The position numbers and the translations under genes were made by a program. The notes beneath the pieces were generated by a model. That model ran no database searches, had not been told where the DNA came from, and saw only the letters and a program-made list of their open reading frames with translations. Shown one piece after another: positions 9,484-19,491 of a DNA stretch of 64,000 nucleotides (position 1 is its first letter; each line of letters begins with the position of its first letter). The DNA is from Clostridium sp. TW13 (GTDB lineage Bacteria; Bacillota; Clostridia; Clostridiales; Clostridiaceae), in NCBI RefSeq assembly GCF_024345225.1, contig NZ_BROD01000001.1, forward strand, positions 930,001-994,000, given 5' to 3'.

Positions 9484-9663
9484 CAGGTAATAGATATATT
9501 TCTAAAAAATGTGTATAAATATTCTTATAGTAACTCAAAATATCTATGTAAACTTAAGTAATAAAAATGATGTGAAAAATTTTAAAATAAAAAAAGGAAA
9601 CTATCATTTTGTGTCGAATATATAGTGAGTTGCGAAAAAATATTAAAGGTGGAGGGTTTCTTA

Positions 9664-11445
9664 TTGCAAATTCCAGAAGAAATTATTGAAAGAATAAAAG
9701 AAGAAAATGATATAGTTGATATAGTTTCTGAGGTAGTTAAGCTAAAAAGAGCCGGAAGAAACTATTCAGGTCTTTGTCCTTTTCATCATGAGAAAACGCC
9801 ATCCTTTAGCGTATCTCCAGATAAGCAAATTTATAAGTGTTTTGGATGTGGAGAAGCAGGAAATACAATTTCGTTTGTTATGAAAACAAGAAATATAGGA
9901 TTTGTTGATGCAGCAATATACTTAGCTGAAAGAGCAAACATACCATTAAATCTTGATGAAGGGAAAAATAAAAAATTAATCCAGAAAAAAGATTTAATAA
10001 TTAAGGTCAACACGGATGCAGCTAGATTTTATTTTTCTAATCTTAGAAAGAATTCTGCAGCAAAAGAATATTTTATGAGAAGAGGAATAAATGAAAAAAC
10101 TATTAATAGATTTGGTTTAGGCTTTTCAATGAATAATTGGGGTACGTTATTAACGTATTTGAGAGGAAAAGGATACAAAGACCAAACTATTATAGAAGCA
10201 GGATTAGCTATAAAAAGTGAAAGAGGCACCGTTTTTGATAGATTTAGAAATAGAGTGATGTTTCCTGTTTTTGATTACAAAGGAAAAGTAATAGGTTTTG
10301 GAGGAAGAGTTTTAGATGATTCTAAACCTAAATACTTAAATTCACCGGAAACGCCTGTGTTTAATAAAGGCTTCAATCTTTATGGACTTAATTATGCTAT
10401 AAAAAATGGATTGCCAGAAAAGTATTTTATAATAGTAGAAGGATATATGGATTGTATATCTTTGCAACAATATGGCATTTCTAATACAGTAGCATCCCTT
10501 GGTACGGCTCTTACTATTAATCAAGCTAGATTATTAAAGCGTTATGCTGAAAAAGTTATAATATCTTATGATGCAGATTTAGCTGGACAGAAGGCCACAT
10601 TAAGAGGATTAGACATATTAAGAGATGTTGGGTTTGATGTTAGAGTACTTACAGTACCTCAAGGTAAAGATCCTGATGAGTTCATTAGAAGTAATGGTAA
10701 AGAAGCGTTTATGAAACTTATTGAGAATGCTATACCTTTAATTGAATATAGGCTTCTCAAAGCAAAGGAAGGTATTGACTTTAAAGACAATACTAAAGTA
10801 ATTGAGTATGGGGAAAGGGTTACTGAGATTTTAGCAAATTTGAATCCAGTGGAAAAAGATGTTTATATAAAAAAGATATCAGAGGAAACTGGATTAAGAG
10901 AACAATCAATATATGATATGTTATCTAAAAAAATGACAAATTCTTTAGGAAACTTAGAATTAGAGAATAATAATACAAAAAATGGAACAAAATTATATGT
11001 GGAGCCTGCTTATGTTAAGGCTGAAAGAAGTATATTAAAATTAATGCTTCAAAAAGAATATTATAGTAATATTATACAATATATCGAAGAAGGCGACTTT
11101 GCAATGAAGTCCCATGATGAGTTATATAGAATAATTAAGGAACTTGTAGATAATAAAGAAGAAAACTTGGAATCAAAGATAGAGTTTAAATGCCAAAGTC
11201 CTGAGATATTAAAAGAATGGATATCAATTAAAGAGTTAGTGTTGGTTGTCAATGAGAATGATGTTTTGCAGGAAATTAATGATTATATGTATGAAATAAA
11301 AAAGTTTAAGCTTCAAGAAGAAAGAAAGAAAATTATGAAGCAACTTAAACAGTGTGAAGAAAATAATTTATTTGAGGAATCATTAAATCTTGTTAAGGCT
11401 AAAAAAGAAATTGATATGAAGTTAAAAAACTTGAACAGAAGTTAA
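9664..11445 (+). CDS. dnaG: DNA primase DnaG
   Basis: DnaG synthesises RNA primers at the replication fork. The N-terminal CHC2 zinc finger (C-x2-H...C-x2-C, in [13 protein letters not shown] to [11 protein letters not shown]) is followed by the Toprim core with [11 protein letters not shown] and [11 protein letters not shown], then a helical DnaB-binding C-terminus (about 430-593). The start chosen is TTG 9664, giving [16 protein letters not shown], the normal DnaG N-terminus, preceded by AGGTGGAGGG. An in-frame start at 9625 would add 13 non-homologous residues. rpoD follows after 25 bp. Confidence 0.95.
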   Translation: MQIPEEIIERIKEENDIVDIVSEVVKLKRAGRNYSGLCPFHHEKTPSFSVSPDKQIYKCFGCGEAGNTISFVMKTRNIGFVDAAIYLAERANIPLNLDEGKNKKLIQKKDLIIKVNTDAARFYFSNLRKNSAAKEYFMRRGINEKTINRFGLGFSMNNWGTLLTYLRGKGYKDQTIIEAGLAIKSERGTVFDRFRNRVMFPVFDYKGKVIGFGGRVLDDSKPKYLNSPETPVFNKGFNLYGLNYAIKNGLPEKYFIIVEGYMDCISLQQYGISNTVASLGTALTINQARLLKRYAEKVIISYDADLAGQKATLRGLDILRDVGFDVRVLTVPQGKDPDEFIRSNGKEAFMKLIENAIPLIEYRLLKAKEGIDFKDNTKVIEYGERVTEILANLNPVEKDVYIKKISEETGLREQSIYDMLSKKMTNSLGNLELENNNTKNGTKLYVEPAYVKAERSILKLMLQKEYYSNIIQYIEEGDFAMKSHDELYRIIKELVDNKEENLESKIEFKCQSPEILKEWISIKELVLVVNENDVLQEINDYMYEIKKFKLQEERKKIMKQLKQCEENNLFEESLNLVKAKKEIDMKLKNLNRS

Positions 11446-11470
11446 GGATATGGCGGAAGGAGGCAAATTA

Positions 11471-12580
11471 ATGAAAGAAAAGAAAGTGTTAGTTGAGGAT
11501 AAGGCTAATGCAATTAATAAAGATAAAAATGCTAAAATGGTCATAGTAAAGAGACTTATAGATAAAGGCAAGAAAAGTGGGACTTTAACCTATAAAGAAA
11601 TAATGAGCGAACTTGAAGAGATAGATATAAATCCAGAACATATTGAAAAAATATATGAGGTGCTTGAATCATTAGGAATAGAGATAATAGGTGATATTGC
11701 TGCTAATGAGGAAGTACAAGAAGAATTAGATATATCTATTCCAGAAGGGATTGCAATTGATGACCCAGTTAGAATGTATCTGAAAGAAATAGGAAAAGTG
11801 CCTCTACTTTCATCTGAAGAAGAAATAGTTCTTGCTGAAAAAATAGAAGAAGGCGATCAAGCAGCAAAGAAAAAGCTTGCTGAAGCAAATTTAAGACTTG
11901 TTGTAAGTATAGCTAAAAGATATGTGGGAAGAGGAATGATGTTCCTTGATCTTATACAAGAAGGAAATCTAGGACTTATAAAAGCAGTTGAAAAGTTTGA
12001 TTATAGAAAAGGTTTTAAGTTTAGTACTTATGCTACATGGTGGATACGTCAAGCTATTACTAGAGCTATAGCAGATCAAGCTAGAACTATTAGAATACCA
12101 GTTCATATGGTAGAAACTATAAATAAACTTATAAGAGTGCAAAGACAATTAATTCAAGAACTTGGAAGAGATCCACTTCCAGAAGAATTGTCAAAGCATT
12201 TGGATATGCCAGTGGAAAAGGTAAGAGAAATCTTAAAGATAGCTCAAGAACCAGTTTCTTTGGAAACTCCAATTGGAGAAGAAGAGGATAGCCATTTAGG
12301 TGATTTCATTCCAGATGATGATGCATTGGCTCCTGCAGAAGCAGCAGCATTTACAATGCTTAAAGAGCAACTTATAAATGTCTTAGATACTTTAACTCCA
12401 AGAGAGGAAAAAGTATTAAGATTAAGATTCGGTCTTGATGATGGAAGAGCTAGAACTCTAGAAGAAGTTGGTAAAGAGTTTAATGTAACAAGAGAAAGAA
12501 TAAGACAAATAGAAGCTAAAGCTTTAAGAAAACTTCGTCATCCAAGTAGAAGTAAAAAATTAAAAGATTATTTAGACTAA
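11471..12580 (+). CDS. rpoD: Primary sigma factor RpoD (SigA)
   Basis: This is the housekeeping sigma-70. Visible are region 1.2 ([16 protein letters not shown]), regions 2.1-2.4 ([20 protein letters not shown] to [14 protein letters not shown]), region 3, and region 4.2 ([19 protein letters not shown]). At 369 residues it has the short N-terminus typical of Firmicutes. ATG 11471 is placed 6 bases after GGAGG; the ATG at 11450 overlaps the ribosome site region. It is cotranscribed with dnaG and ends at a clean terminator. Confidence 0.97.
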   Translation: MKEKKVLVEDKANAINKDKNAKMVIVKRLIDKGKKSGTLTYKEIMSELEEIDINPEHIEKIYEVLESLGIEIIGDIAANEEVQEELDISIPEGIAIDDPVRMYLKEIGKVPLLSSEEEIVLAEKIEEGDQAAKKKLAEANLRLVVSIAKRYVGRGMMFLDLIQEGNLGLIKAVEKFDYRKGFKFSTYATWWIRQAITRAIADQARTIRIPVHMVETINKLIRVQRQLIQELGRDPLPEELSKHLDMPVEKVREILKIAQEPVSLETPIGEEEDSHLGDFIPDDDALAPAEAAAFTMLKEQLINVLDTLTPREEKVLRLRFGLDDGRARTLEEVGKEFNVTRERIRQIEAKALRKLRHPSRSKKLKDYLD

Positions 12581-12607
12581 AATAGCACTTAGGTGCTATT
12601 TTTTTAT
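12580..12607 (+). terminator. rpoD intrinsic terminator
   Basis: AATAGCAC/GTGCTATT forms an 8-bp stem with a 4-base loop, followed by a run of T, directly at the rpoD stop codon. Confidence 0.9.
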
Positions 12608-12826
12608 ATAAGAATATCTGATTAAGATATAAATTGTAATTAATACTTTATATTGATAACATAAGTACAGTTAGAAATGAGTATATAGTTTATTTGTTAG
12701 AATATATAAATGTGAGAAAATGCAAGGTTATAGCTTTAAATTATTGAGCTATTTGTGATATAATTTGCAAGGATAACAAGGAATCTTCAAAAAGATTTCC
12801 AAAAGGTTGAAAAGGAGCAAAAGTCA

Positions 12827-13519
12827 ATGGAATTAAGCAAAAGACTTAACATGATTTTAAGTAAAGTAGATAGATGTGAATGTATTGCTGATGTTGGAAC
12901 AGATCATGGATATGTAGTGGTAGAATTAATAAAAAGAGAATTATGCAAAAAGGCAATTGCTACAGATATAAATAAAGGTCCTTTAGAAAAGGCTAAAACA
13001 AATATAGGATTTGAAGGAATGTTGGATAGAGTTTACTGCAGGCTTGGAGGTGGCTTTTTTCCAATAAAGAAGGGAGAAGTAAATGCAGTTATAGTTGCAG
13101 GAATGGGTGGAAATCTAATAAGAGATATTATCTTAGCTGATATGTCAAAGGTGAAGTTAATGGATTATTTAGTATTACAGCCAGCTCAAAATCCAGAGGT
13201 GCTTAGAGAATTTTTATATAACAATTCTTTTGAAGTTCTAGATGAGGATATCTGCGAGGATGATGGGAAATACTATGAGTGTTTCAAGGTAAAGTTTAAT
13301 AAGGATGTTAAAAATGTAGGTACATATGATGAACTTGATTATGAAATAAGTTCAGTATTAATTGATAAAGGTGACAGCACTATTAAAAATTATATAAGTA
13401 GCAAGATAGAATCTTATGAAAAAATATTAGGATATCTAAAAGATAATAGTGAGTCTGCTAAAGAGAGGAAACATGACTTAGAGGAAAAAGTTAAGAGATT
13501 GAAGGCAATGATAAACTAA
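12827..13519 (+). CDS. trmK: tRNA (adenine22-N1)-methyltransferase TrmK
   Basis: TrmK adds m1A at position 22 of tRNA using S-adenosylmethionine. The Rossmann motif IADVGTDHGYVVVEL (about residues 20-34) and the following ATDIN and VIVAGMGG match the family. A coiled C-terminal extension ends the 230-residue protein, as usual. It sits 246 bp after rpoD and 33 bp before a Nif3-like gene, the conserved Firmicute pair. The start ATG follows AAAGGAG. Confidence 0.92.
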   Translation: MELSKRLNMILSKVDRCECIADVGTDHGYVVVELIKRELCKKAIATDINKGPLEKAKTNIGFEGMLDRVYCRLGGGFFPIKKGEVNAVIVAGMGGNLIRDIILADMSKVKLMDYLVLQPAQNPEVLREFLYNNSFEVLDEDICEDDGKYYECFKVKFNKDVKNVGTYDELDYEISSVLIDKGDSTIKNYISSKIESYEKILGYLKDNSESAKERKHDLEEKVKRLKAMIN

Positions 13520-13552
13520 TCAATTTAAAAGATTGAAGGTGATGATATACAA

Positions 13553-14353
13553 ATGAAGTTAAAAGATTTTATTGAGATTATGGAAAGTATAGCTCCAAAA
13601 GAGCTTAAAGAGAGTTATGATAACGTAGGTCTTATGATTGGAGATTCACAAAAAGAGATAACAAAAATACTATTAGCTTTAGATTGCACTCTGGATGTAA
13701 TTGAGGAAGCAGTAGAGAATAAGGTGGAGCTTATTGTAACCCACCATCCTCTATTGTTTATAAAACCATCTAATATAACTACAGATACTCTGCAGGGCAG
13801 AAAGGTTATAAATTTAATTCAAAATGATATAGCTTTATATAGTTCTCACACTAATTTTGATACTGTATGTGGAGGCCTAAATGATAGTCTTCTTAGAATA
13901 TTAGGTTTTGAAAAAGGAGACATTATTGAAAAAGTTAATGATAGTAATTATAATGCAGCTGGTATTGGTAGAATAGTAGAACTTAAGGATGCAAGTCTTG
14001 GAATGGTTATAGACTTAGTGAAAGATAAATTGAATTTGAAGAATTTAAGATATGCAGGAAATTTAAATTCAAGTGTAAAAAAATTGGCTATAGTAAATGG
14101 AAGTGGAGAAGATTATTTTGAGTTGGCAAGAGCCAAAGGAGCAGATACTATATTAACTGGTGATACTACTTATCACTTTGTTAGTGATTATAAAGAAATG
14201 GGTATGAATATAATTGATGCAGGACATTTTGGTACAGAGTGGTTATCATTCTTGCAAGCAATAGAAATGCTTAAAACTAAAGTAAAGGAACAATATAGTA
14301 ATATAGAATTTATAGTATCTTCTAAAATAAAAGATCCTTATGAAATTATTTAA
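13553..14353 (+). CDS. Nif3-like dinuclear metal-centre protein
   Basis: This 266-residue protein belongs to the Nif3/YqfO/DUF34 family, which forms toroidal hexamers with a two-metal site. Metal ligands are visible in VTHHPLLF (about residues 62-69), SSHTNFD and the C-terminal DAGHFGTEW. The biochemical role is not settled; members have been linked to GTP cyclohydrolase and metal handling. It lacks the inserted PII-like domain of Bacillus YqfO. Pairing with trmK is conserved. Confidence 0.88.
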   Translation: MKLKDFIEIMESIAPKELKESYDNVGLMIGDSQKEITKILLALDCTLDVIEEAVENKVELIVTHHPLLFIKPSNITTDTLQGRKVINLIQNDIALYSSHTNFDTVCGGLNDSLLRILGFEKGDIIEKVNDSNYNAAGIGRIVELKDASLGMVIDLVKDKLNLKNLRYAGNLNSSVKKLAIVNGSGEDYFELARAKGADTILTGDTTYHFVSDYKEMGMNIIDAGHFGTEWLSFLQAIEMLKTKVKEQYSNIEFIVSSKIKDPYEII

Positions 14354-14380
14354 GTTAACAAGTTTTTGGGGGGAATATAA

Positions 14381-15715
14381 ATGAATAAAAGGGTTATGAG
14401 AAAAGAGCTAATTAGATTAACGTGGCCTTTATTTATCGAACTCTCATTATTTATGCTACTTGGAACAGTAGATACAATAATGTTAAGCAGATACTCAGAT
14501 AAGGCAGTAGCAGCAGTAAGTGTCAGTAATCAAATTGCAGGATTTATAAATTTATTATTTGCAGTAGTTACTACAGGTACTGCAATACTCTGTGCTCAAT
14601 ATAAAGGAGCGAAAGATGAGAAAAATTTAGGAATAGTAGCTACAGTATCACTGCTTTTTAATGCTACTTTAGGAATTGTATTGAGCTTAGTACTAATTTT
14701 ATTTGCAAAAAATTTATTATCCTTACTAAATGTACCTCAAGAGGTTATGCCCTATGGAGTGGATTACTTAACTATAGTTGGTGGAGCGGCTTTTGTACAA
14801 GCATTGCTAAGCACTATATCCGCTATAGTTAGAAGCCATGGCTTTACTAAGATAACTATGTATTCAGCAATAGGAATGAACATTCTTAATATTATAGGAA
14901 ATTATTTATTGATATTTGGAAAGTTTGGATTGCCTGCATTAGGGGTGAGAGGATCAGCCCTTTCAACCTCAGTAAGTAGAAGTTTAGCTTTAATAGTAAT
15001 GTTTATTATTTTGGTTAAAAAGGTAGATAAAAATATATCCTTTAAGTTACTTAGGCCTTTTCCGTTTGATATGCTTAAGAGGATATTAAAGATAGGAATA
15101 CCTAGTGCAGGAGAACAGATTTCTTATAATACATCTCAAATGGTAATAACATCATTTATTACGCAGATGGGAACAAATACTTTGGCTGCAAAGGCATATA
15201 TAAATAATATTACCATGTTTACCATTGTATTTACAGCAGCTATAGGACAAGGTACAAGTATTTTAGTAGGTAATAAGATAGGAGCAAAAAAACAAGAAGA
15301 GGCTTACCATATATGTTTAGATAGTGTGAAGGTTGGAATTGGAATTTCTGTTTCTGTAGCACTTATGTCAGCCGTATTCAGCAGAGCTCTGACATCTATA
15401 TTTACTTCAAATGAAGAAATAATAAAAATTGCCTCTTTAGTGCTTATTATTGATGTATTGGTAGAGGTTGGTAAGGTGTTTAATGTAGTAATTATAAGTT
15501 CATTAAGAGCTGCAGGAGATGTGAAGTTTCCAGTATACTGCGGGATTTTGTCTATGTGGGGAGTATCAGTCTTATTTTCATTTATTTTTGGTGTGAAATT
15601 TGGATTTGCTTTAGCAGGAATATGGATAGCTTGTGGGATGGATGAATGGTTACGAGGAATAATAATGCTTTTTAGATGGAAAAGTGGTAAATGGAGAAAG
15701 ATGGGGCTGATCTAA
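14381..15715 (+). CDS. MATE family efflux transporter
   Basis: This 444-residue protein has about twelve predicted membrane segments in two similar halves, starting ELIRLTWPLFIELSLFMLLG and with the family-typical QALLSTISAIVRSHG and GIPSAGEQISYN stretches. MATE transporters export cationic drugs or metabolites in exchange for Na+ or H+. The start follows GGGGGG. The substrate is unknown. The ncRNA candidate begins within about 10 bases of its stop codon. Confidence 0.9.
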   Translation: MNKRVMRKELIRLTWPLFIELSLFMLLGTVDTIMLSRYSDKAVAAVSVSNQIAGFINLLFAVVTTGTAILCAQYKGAKDEKNLGIVATVSLLFNATLGIVLSLVLILFAKNLLSLLNVPQEVMPYGVDYLTIVGGAAFVQALLSTISAIVRSHGFTKITMYSAIGMNILNIIGNYLLIFGKFGLPALGVRGSALSTSVSRSLALIVMFIILVKKVDKNISFKLLRPFPFDMLKRILKIGIPSAGEQISYNTSQMVITSFITQMGTNTLAAKAYINNITMFTIVFTAAIGQGTSILVGNKIGAKKQEEAYHICLDSVKVGIGISVSVALMSAVFSRALTSIFTSNEEIIKIASLVLIIDVLVEVGKVFNVVIISSLRAAGDVKFPVYCGILSMWGVSVLFSFIFGVKFGFALAGIWIACGMDEWLRGIIMLFRWKSGKWRKMGLI

Positions 15716-15723
15716 AGCATATG

Positions 15724-15925
15724 GATATCAAGTGAAACTTGATTCAGGTGGGGTTTGATCCCCATCTGAATCTTAGTTGAACTTATCCAGGAGCGTGCAG
15801 CCGTTATCTCCAACTTAAGCAGAGAACCTAAATCTATGATTTAGTGTGAATCGCTTACTCATCTGACTTTAGGAAGAGGAGTTTCATATAAGATTGGAGT
15901 GTTACGGATGCTAGCTATCGGATAA
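15724..15925 (+). ncRNA. Structured non-coding RNA candidate (about 200 nt)
   Basis: The 288-bp gap after the MATE gene has no convincing ORF, is markedly richer in G+C than its surroundings and is dense in base-pairing. Seen directly: hairpin ATCAAGT-GAA-ACTTGAT (15727-15743); a 10-bp hairpin TCAGGTGGGG/CCCCATCTGA (15744-15769); GGAG/CTCC plus GTT/AAC around 15777-15813; CTAAAT/ATTTAG (15828-15844) nested in TAAGC/GCTTA (15816-15857). TGAAACT near 15733 could also pair with AGTTTCA near 15880 to close the whole RNA. The multi-helix layout is unlike 6S RNA. The raiA-motif RNA of clostridia is a possible identity by size and lineage, but I cannot confirm it. It could also be a leader of the next gene. 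Confidence 0.65.
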
Positions 15926-16003
15926 AAATAGAAGATTATTAAATAAAGTGACTTCTCTCATCATATAATTTAATATGAACTAATGGGGGAAGGAATGTTA
16001 TAA

Positions 16004-16339
16004 ATGGCCAAAAGAAAGGGAAGTAGATATTACAGAAAAGGTACTAGTGAAGATAAATCCAGAGGATTTGATAATTTAGGGGATGACTTTAAAAAAGTAA
16101 TGGATGATGTTAAGGATAGCGTATCAGATAAAGGTTTCAAAGGCAATATTGGAGGAAAAGGAATTAAATTATCTCATTGGTTTGATAAATGGAAAAAGAA
16201 GATGGAAAAAAGCAATAGATTAAATCTTATATTAATTTTATTAGCAGTACTTGTAGGACTATTTATTTTAAGCAGAATAGGAATACCATTAGTAATGCTT
16301 ATCCTTCTCTTTGTTATTCTTTATCTTATTTTATTTTAA
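16004..16339 (+). CDS. Small basic protein with C-terminal membrane segments
   Basis: I do not recognise this 111-residue protein. Residues 1-65 are very basic and hydrophilic (MAKRKGSRYYRKGTSEDKSR). Residues 72-111 are almost entirely hydrophobic, enough for two short membrane helices, ending LLFVILYLILF. The start follows GGGGGAAGGA. It lies 80 bp after the structured RNA candidate, which may be its leader or an independent gene. Confidence 0.7.
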   Translation: MAKRKGSRYYRKGTSEDKSRGFDNLGDDFKKVMDDVKDSVSDKGFKGNIGGKGIKLSHWFDKWKKKMEKSNRLNLILILLAVLVGLFILSRIGIPLVMLILLFVILYLILF

Positions 16340-16370
16340 TATGTTTAGAAGAATAGGTATTTATGAATAG

Positions 16371-16415
16371 AAGCTACACTGTAATTTATTGAGAATAATG
16401 CGGTGTAGTTTTTGC
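16371..16415 (+). terminator. Intrinsic terminator
   Basis: AGCTACACTG and CGGTGTAGTT pair around a loop of about 22 bases, followed by TTTTTG. It follows the small membrane protein gene. Confidence 0.65.
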
Positions 16416-16583
16416 TATATGCATTAATTTTAAATAGGTGGTATAATTTAGAATGGCAATTATGCATATTAGTGTTTCATATTATTGATCTATACATACA
16501 GTTATGTTATTTGAGTATTTTGGAATTTCTGGAGGAAGCATAATGGAACTAATATTTCATATATAACTATAGTGGAGGATATG

Positions 16584-17660
16584 ATGAAAGAAAAATTTCA
16601 AGAAATATGCCAAAGATTTAGTGAAAATAATAATTTTTCAGGGGTATGTTTAATAAAAAAAGGGGAAAAAAAGATATTCGAAAAAGCTTATGGATTAGCT
16701 CATAAGGGGTTTATAATAGAGAATAAAGTAAATACAAAGTTTGATACAGCATCAATTACAAAAGTGTTTACTGCTACAGCTATATTGCTGCTAATACAAA
16801 AGAATTTATTGAAGCTTGAAGATAAGATTACAGATATTATTGATCTAAAGGGAACTACCATACCAACAGATGTAACAATTTTTCATTTATTAACTCATAC
16901 CTCAGGCATAGCTGATGATGCAGATGAAGAGGCTGGGGAAGATTATGCAGATTTATTTAAAGAAAAACCTAATTATTCAATTCGTAACACTGCTGATTTT
17001 CTTCCACAGTTCGCGTATAAAGAGCCTGTATTTAAGGCGGGGACAGATGTAAGGTATAATAATTGTGCTTTTGTACTACTTGGACTAGCTATAGAAAAAA
17101 TAACAGGTATAAGTTATCATCAGTTTGTTACTGAAAATATTTTTAGGCCTTTGGAAATGCATAATACAAAATTCTTAGCTATGGATTGTGTAAATGAAAA
17201 TACAGCAGAAGGTTATTATGAATATTGTGATGAGGATGGAAAGTTTATAGAATGGAGAAAAAATATATATTCATATCCACCAATAGGTGCACCAGATGCA
17301 GGCGTTTATACTACTGTAAATGATTTGGACATCTTTTTAAGAAAGCTCAAAGATAAAGAAATACTGAATGAGAAATATACAAATATGATATTTTCACCAC
17401 AGGTAAAGTTCTCTAAGCCTTTTTCAAAATGGAAACCCGTTCCTACTGCAACTATAAGAAATGGGTTTGCTTTTGAATTTGTTGAAATAGAGGATCAGGT
17501 TTTTTGTATGAGGAAAGATGGGATGAATTATGGTGTTGGAGCAATGCTTTCTTATTATCCTAAAGCTGATACAACAATTATAATTTTGTGTAACCAAGAT
17601 TGTAACATATGGGAGATGCATAGACAACTACAAACAGTTTTATATTATGAAGAATATTAA
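16584..17660 (+). CDS. Beta-lactamase-fold serine hydrolase
   Basis: This 358-residue protein has the class C beta-lactamase/DD-peptidase fold. The catalytic S-x-x-K is in DTASITKVFTATA, the Y-x-N motif in VRYNNCAFVLLG, and HTSGI is also family-typical. No signal peptide or membrane anchor is visible, so it may act in the cytoplasm as an esterase-like enzyme. ATG 16584 is 5 bases after TGGAGG; the GTG at 16572 overlaps the ribosome site and ATG 16581 is too close. The substrate is unknown. Confidence 0.85.
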   Translation: MKEKFQEICQRFSENNNFSGVCLIKKGEKKIFEKAYGLAHKGFIIENKVNTKFDTASITKVFTATAILLLIQKNLLKLEDKITDIIDLKGTTIPTDVTIFHLLTHTSGIADDADEEAGEDYADLFKEKPNYSIRNTADFLPQFAYKEPVFKAGTDVRYNNCAFVLLGLAIEKITGISYHQFVTENIFRPLEMHNTKFLAMDCVNENTAEGYYEYCDEDGKFIEWRKNIYSYPPIGAPDAGVYTTVNDLDIFLRKLKDKEILNEKYTNMIFSPQVKFSKPFSKWKPVPTATIRNGFAFEFVEIEDQVFCMRKDGMNYGVGAMLSYYPKADTTIIILCNQDCNIWEMHRQLQTVLYYEEY

Positions 17661-17827
17661 AAATGATATAATTTCTATACAAGCTTAAAAAGTATTAGGA
17701 AATCTGAAAATAGATTAGAATATGCCATTATCCTTAAGGAAGAAACAAATATGAATCATTATAATTACGAAGAATTACATTATAAAAAATACAAGGTAAA
17801 TATAATAATTTGAAGGAGAGTATAAAT

Positions 17828-18577
17828 TTGAGTAACACAAAAACAAGTAGGAAGAGCATGAAAAAAAGAATTTTTATAGGTATAGCTATAGTTTTAGTTG
17901 TATTCATTGGAGGAACTTTAATTTGGATGACAAATTCTTATAAGCATAAGTCTTTAGCGACTGTAGCACTTAAAAGTGATAATAGTATGGCAGTGACAGA
18001 TGGAGATTTTATAATATTTGATTCTAAAAATGAAAATGCAACTAAAGGACTTATTTTTTACCCTGGAGCAAAGGTTGATCCTATGGCATATGCACCTTTG
18101 TGCAGACAAATTGCAAATGCAGGATATAAGGTAGTAATAGTATCAATGCCATTAAATTTTGCAATATTTTCTCCAAACAAAGCAGATGAAGTTATAGAAA
18201 AATTTCCACAGATACAAACCTGGGCAATTGGTGGTCATTCCTTAGGTGGAGTTATGGCGTGTAAGTATGCTTCAAAGCATGACAAAATAAAAGGCGTAGC
18301 TTTATATGCTTCTTATCCACAAGGTGATGAACTTAAAAATAGTAATAAGCAGGTAGTATCTATATGGGGAAGTAATGATGGTGTTGCTAAGCTTGATAAG
18401 GTTAGAAATGCAGCTTTGCCAAAGGATACAACTTTTGTAGAAATAAAAGGTGGAAATCATGGGCAATTTGGAGATTATGGAGCTCAATCTGGGGATAAGC
18501 AAGCTACAATTTCTCAAGAAGAACAAGTTAAGCAGGCAGTTGATGCGACTGTAGAACTTATGAAAAAAATACAATAG
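17828..18577 (+). CDS. Membrane-anchored alpha/beta hydrolase
   Basis: This 249-residue protein has an N-terminal membrane anchor (KKRIFIGIAIVLVVFIGGTL) followed by an extracytoplasmic alpha/beta-hydrolase domain. The nucleophile elbow G-x-S-x-G is in WAIGGHSLGGVMACKYA, the acid is probably in SIWGSNDGVAK, and the His is in GGNHGQFGDYG. The closest class appears to be the dienelactone hydrolase/PF12695 type. TTG 17828 is chosen because AAGGAGAG lies 7 bases upstream; an in-frame TTG at 17810 precedes that site. Confidence 0.82.
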   Translation: MSNTKTSRKSMKKRIFIGIAIVLVVFIGGTLIWMTNSYKHKSLATVALKSDNSMAVTDGDFIIFDSKNENATKGLIFYPGAKVDPMAYAPLCRQIANAGYKVVIVSMPLNFAIFSPNKADEVIEKFPQIQTWAIGGHSLGGVMACKYASKHDKIKGVALYASYPQGDELKNSNKQVVSIWGSNDGVAKLDKVRNAALPKDTTFVEIKGGNHGQFGDYGAQSGDKQATISQEEQVKQAVDATVELMKKIQ

Positions 18578-18663
18578 TAAGATTTTATAGATTATAATTT
18601 AAGGAATCACATAAGAATTAAAGTAAAATTAATAATATTTCTATGATAGAGAGATGATAGATT

Positions 18664-19113
18664 TTGAATATAAGTATAGTTGAAAAAGATATAACTGAAA
18701 TTGATATTATAAGATCCTTATGGGAAAAGTTAAATGTTATGCATAAGGATAAGACTCAATATTTTAAGAGGAGATTTGAGAACTTTACCTTTGATCAAAG
18801 ATTTGTATCTATTAATGCTCAAGGAAATTATAAATTTGATGTGATTTTAGATAATGATAATAATAAATATGTAGGTTATTGTTTAAGTTCTATAGATGGT
18901 GCTTCAGGAGAGGTGCAATCAATTTATATTGAAAAGGAGTATAGAAAGTATGGTCTTGGTGGAAAGTTAATGGGAAGAGCTTTGAGTTGGTTTGAGGAAA
19001 ATGAGATAGCGAATATAGCCATTGGAGTAATTTATGGTAATGAAGAAGCGCTACCATTCTATGCTCGCTATGGTTTTATGCCATTAAGTTATAATTTGAA
19101 AAGGCAGAAATAA
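18664..19113 (+). CDS. GNAT family N-acetyltransferase
   Basis: This 149-residue protein has the GNAT fold: the central strand VQSIYIEKEYRKYGLGGKLM carries the acetyl-CoA pyrophosphate-binding R-x-x-G-x-G/A signature, and the C-terminal ALPFYARYGFMP matches motif B. The start is TTG. The acceptor substrate cannot be inferred. It is followed by a clear terminator. Confidence 0.87.
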   Translation: MNISIVEKDITEIDIIRSLWEKLNVMHKDKTQYFKRRFENFTFDQRFVSINAQGNYKFDVILDNDNNKYVGYCLSSIDGASGEVQSIYIEKEYRKYGLGGKLMGRALSWFEENEIANIAIGVIYGNEEALPFYARYGFMPLSYNLKRQK

Positions 19114-19184
19114 ATTCACTATATATTTTTTTGAATATATATTATTCATAGATTTATAAAATTTAGTTAAGTTTATATCTTTAT

Positions 19185-19217
19185 AAAAATAGTATGCCAA
19201 TTAGCATGCTATTTTTA
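19185..19217 (+). terminator. Intrinsic terminator after the GNAT gene
   Basis: AAAAATAGTATGC pairs with GCATGCTATTTTT (one wobble) around a 6-base loop, with further T bases after. Confidence 0.85.
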
Positions 19218-19296
19218 TTTACATAGAAAGTGCGTAATTACTTAATCATGAATACAGGTTGGAGAATATTAAATTATAATACTTTATTAAAAGCAT

Positions 19297-19310
19297 TGAA
19301 AACGATAACT
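19297..19310 (+). promoter_or_regulatory. cre-like catabolite operator
   Basis: TGAAAACGATAACT matches the CcpA/cre consensus TGWAANCGNTNWCA at all but the last base. It lies in the 378-bp gap 19114-19491, about 180 bp before an esterase gene that precedes a family 3 glycoside hydrolase. Apart from this and the GNAT terminator I see nothing else in that AT-rich gap. Carbon catabolite control is an inference. Confidence 0.45.
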
Positions 19311-19491
19311 AAAGGAATAAAGTTATAAAAATATGATGATAGTTATAAACAAACATTTATTTGATAGTAAAATATAACTAATATATTGATGAGTACTATT
19401 AAGAAGTTATTTATAGGGTTAATAGATATATATTCATTAATATGAACATTATATAGAACATTGAGAAAAAAATTGATGAGAGGTGTTTAGT

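Noticed and set aside
15724-15925. 6S RNA
   Set aside because: 6S RNA is one long rod with a central bubble; this sequence forms several short hairpins around junctions.
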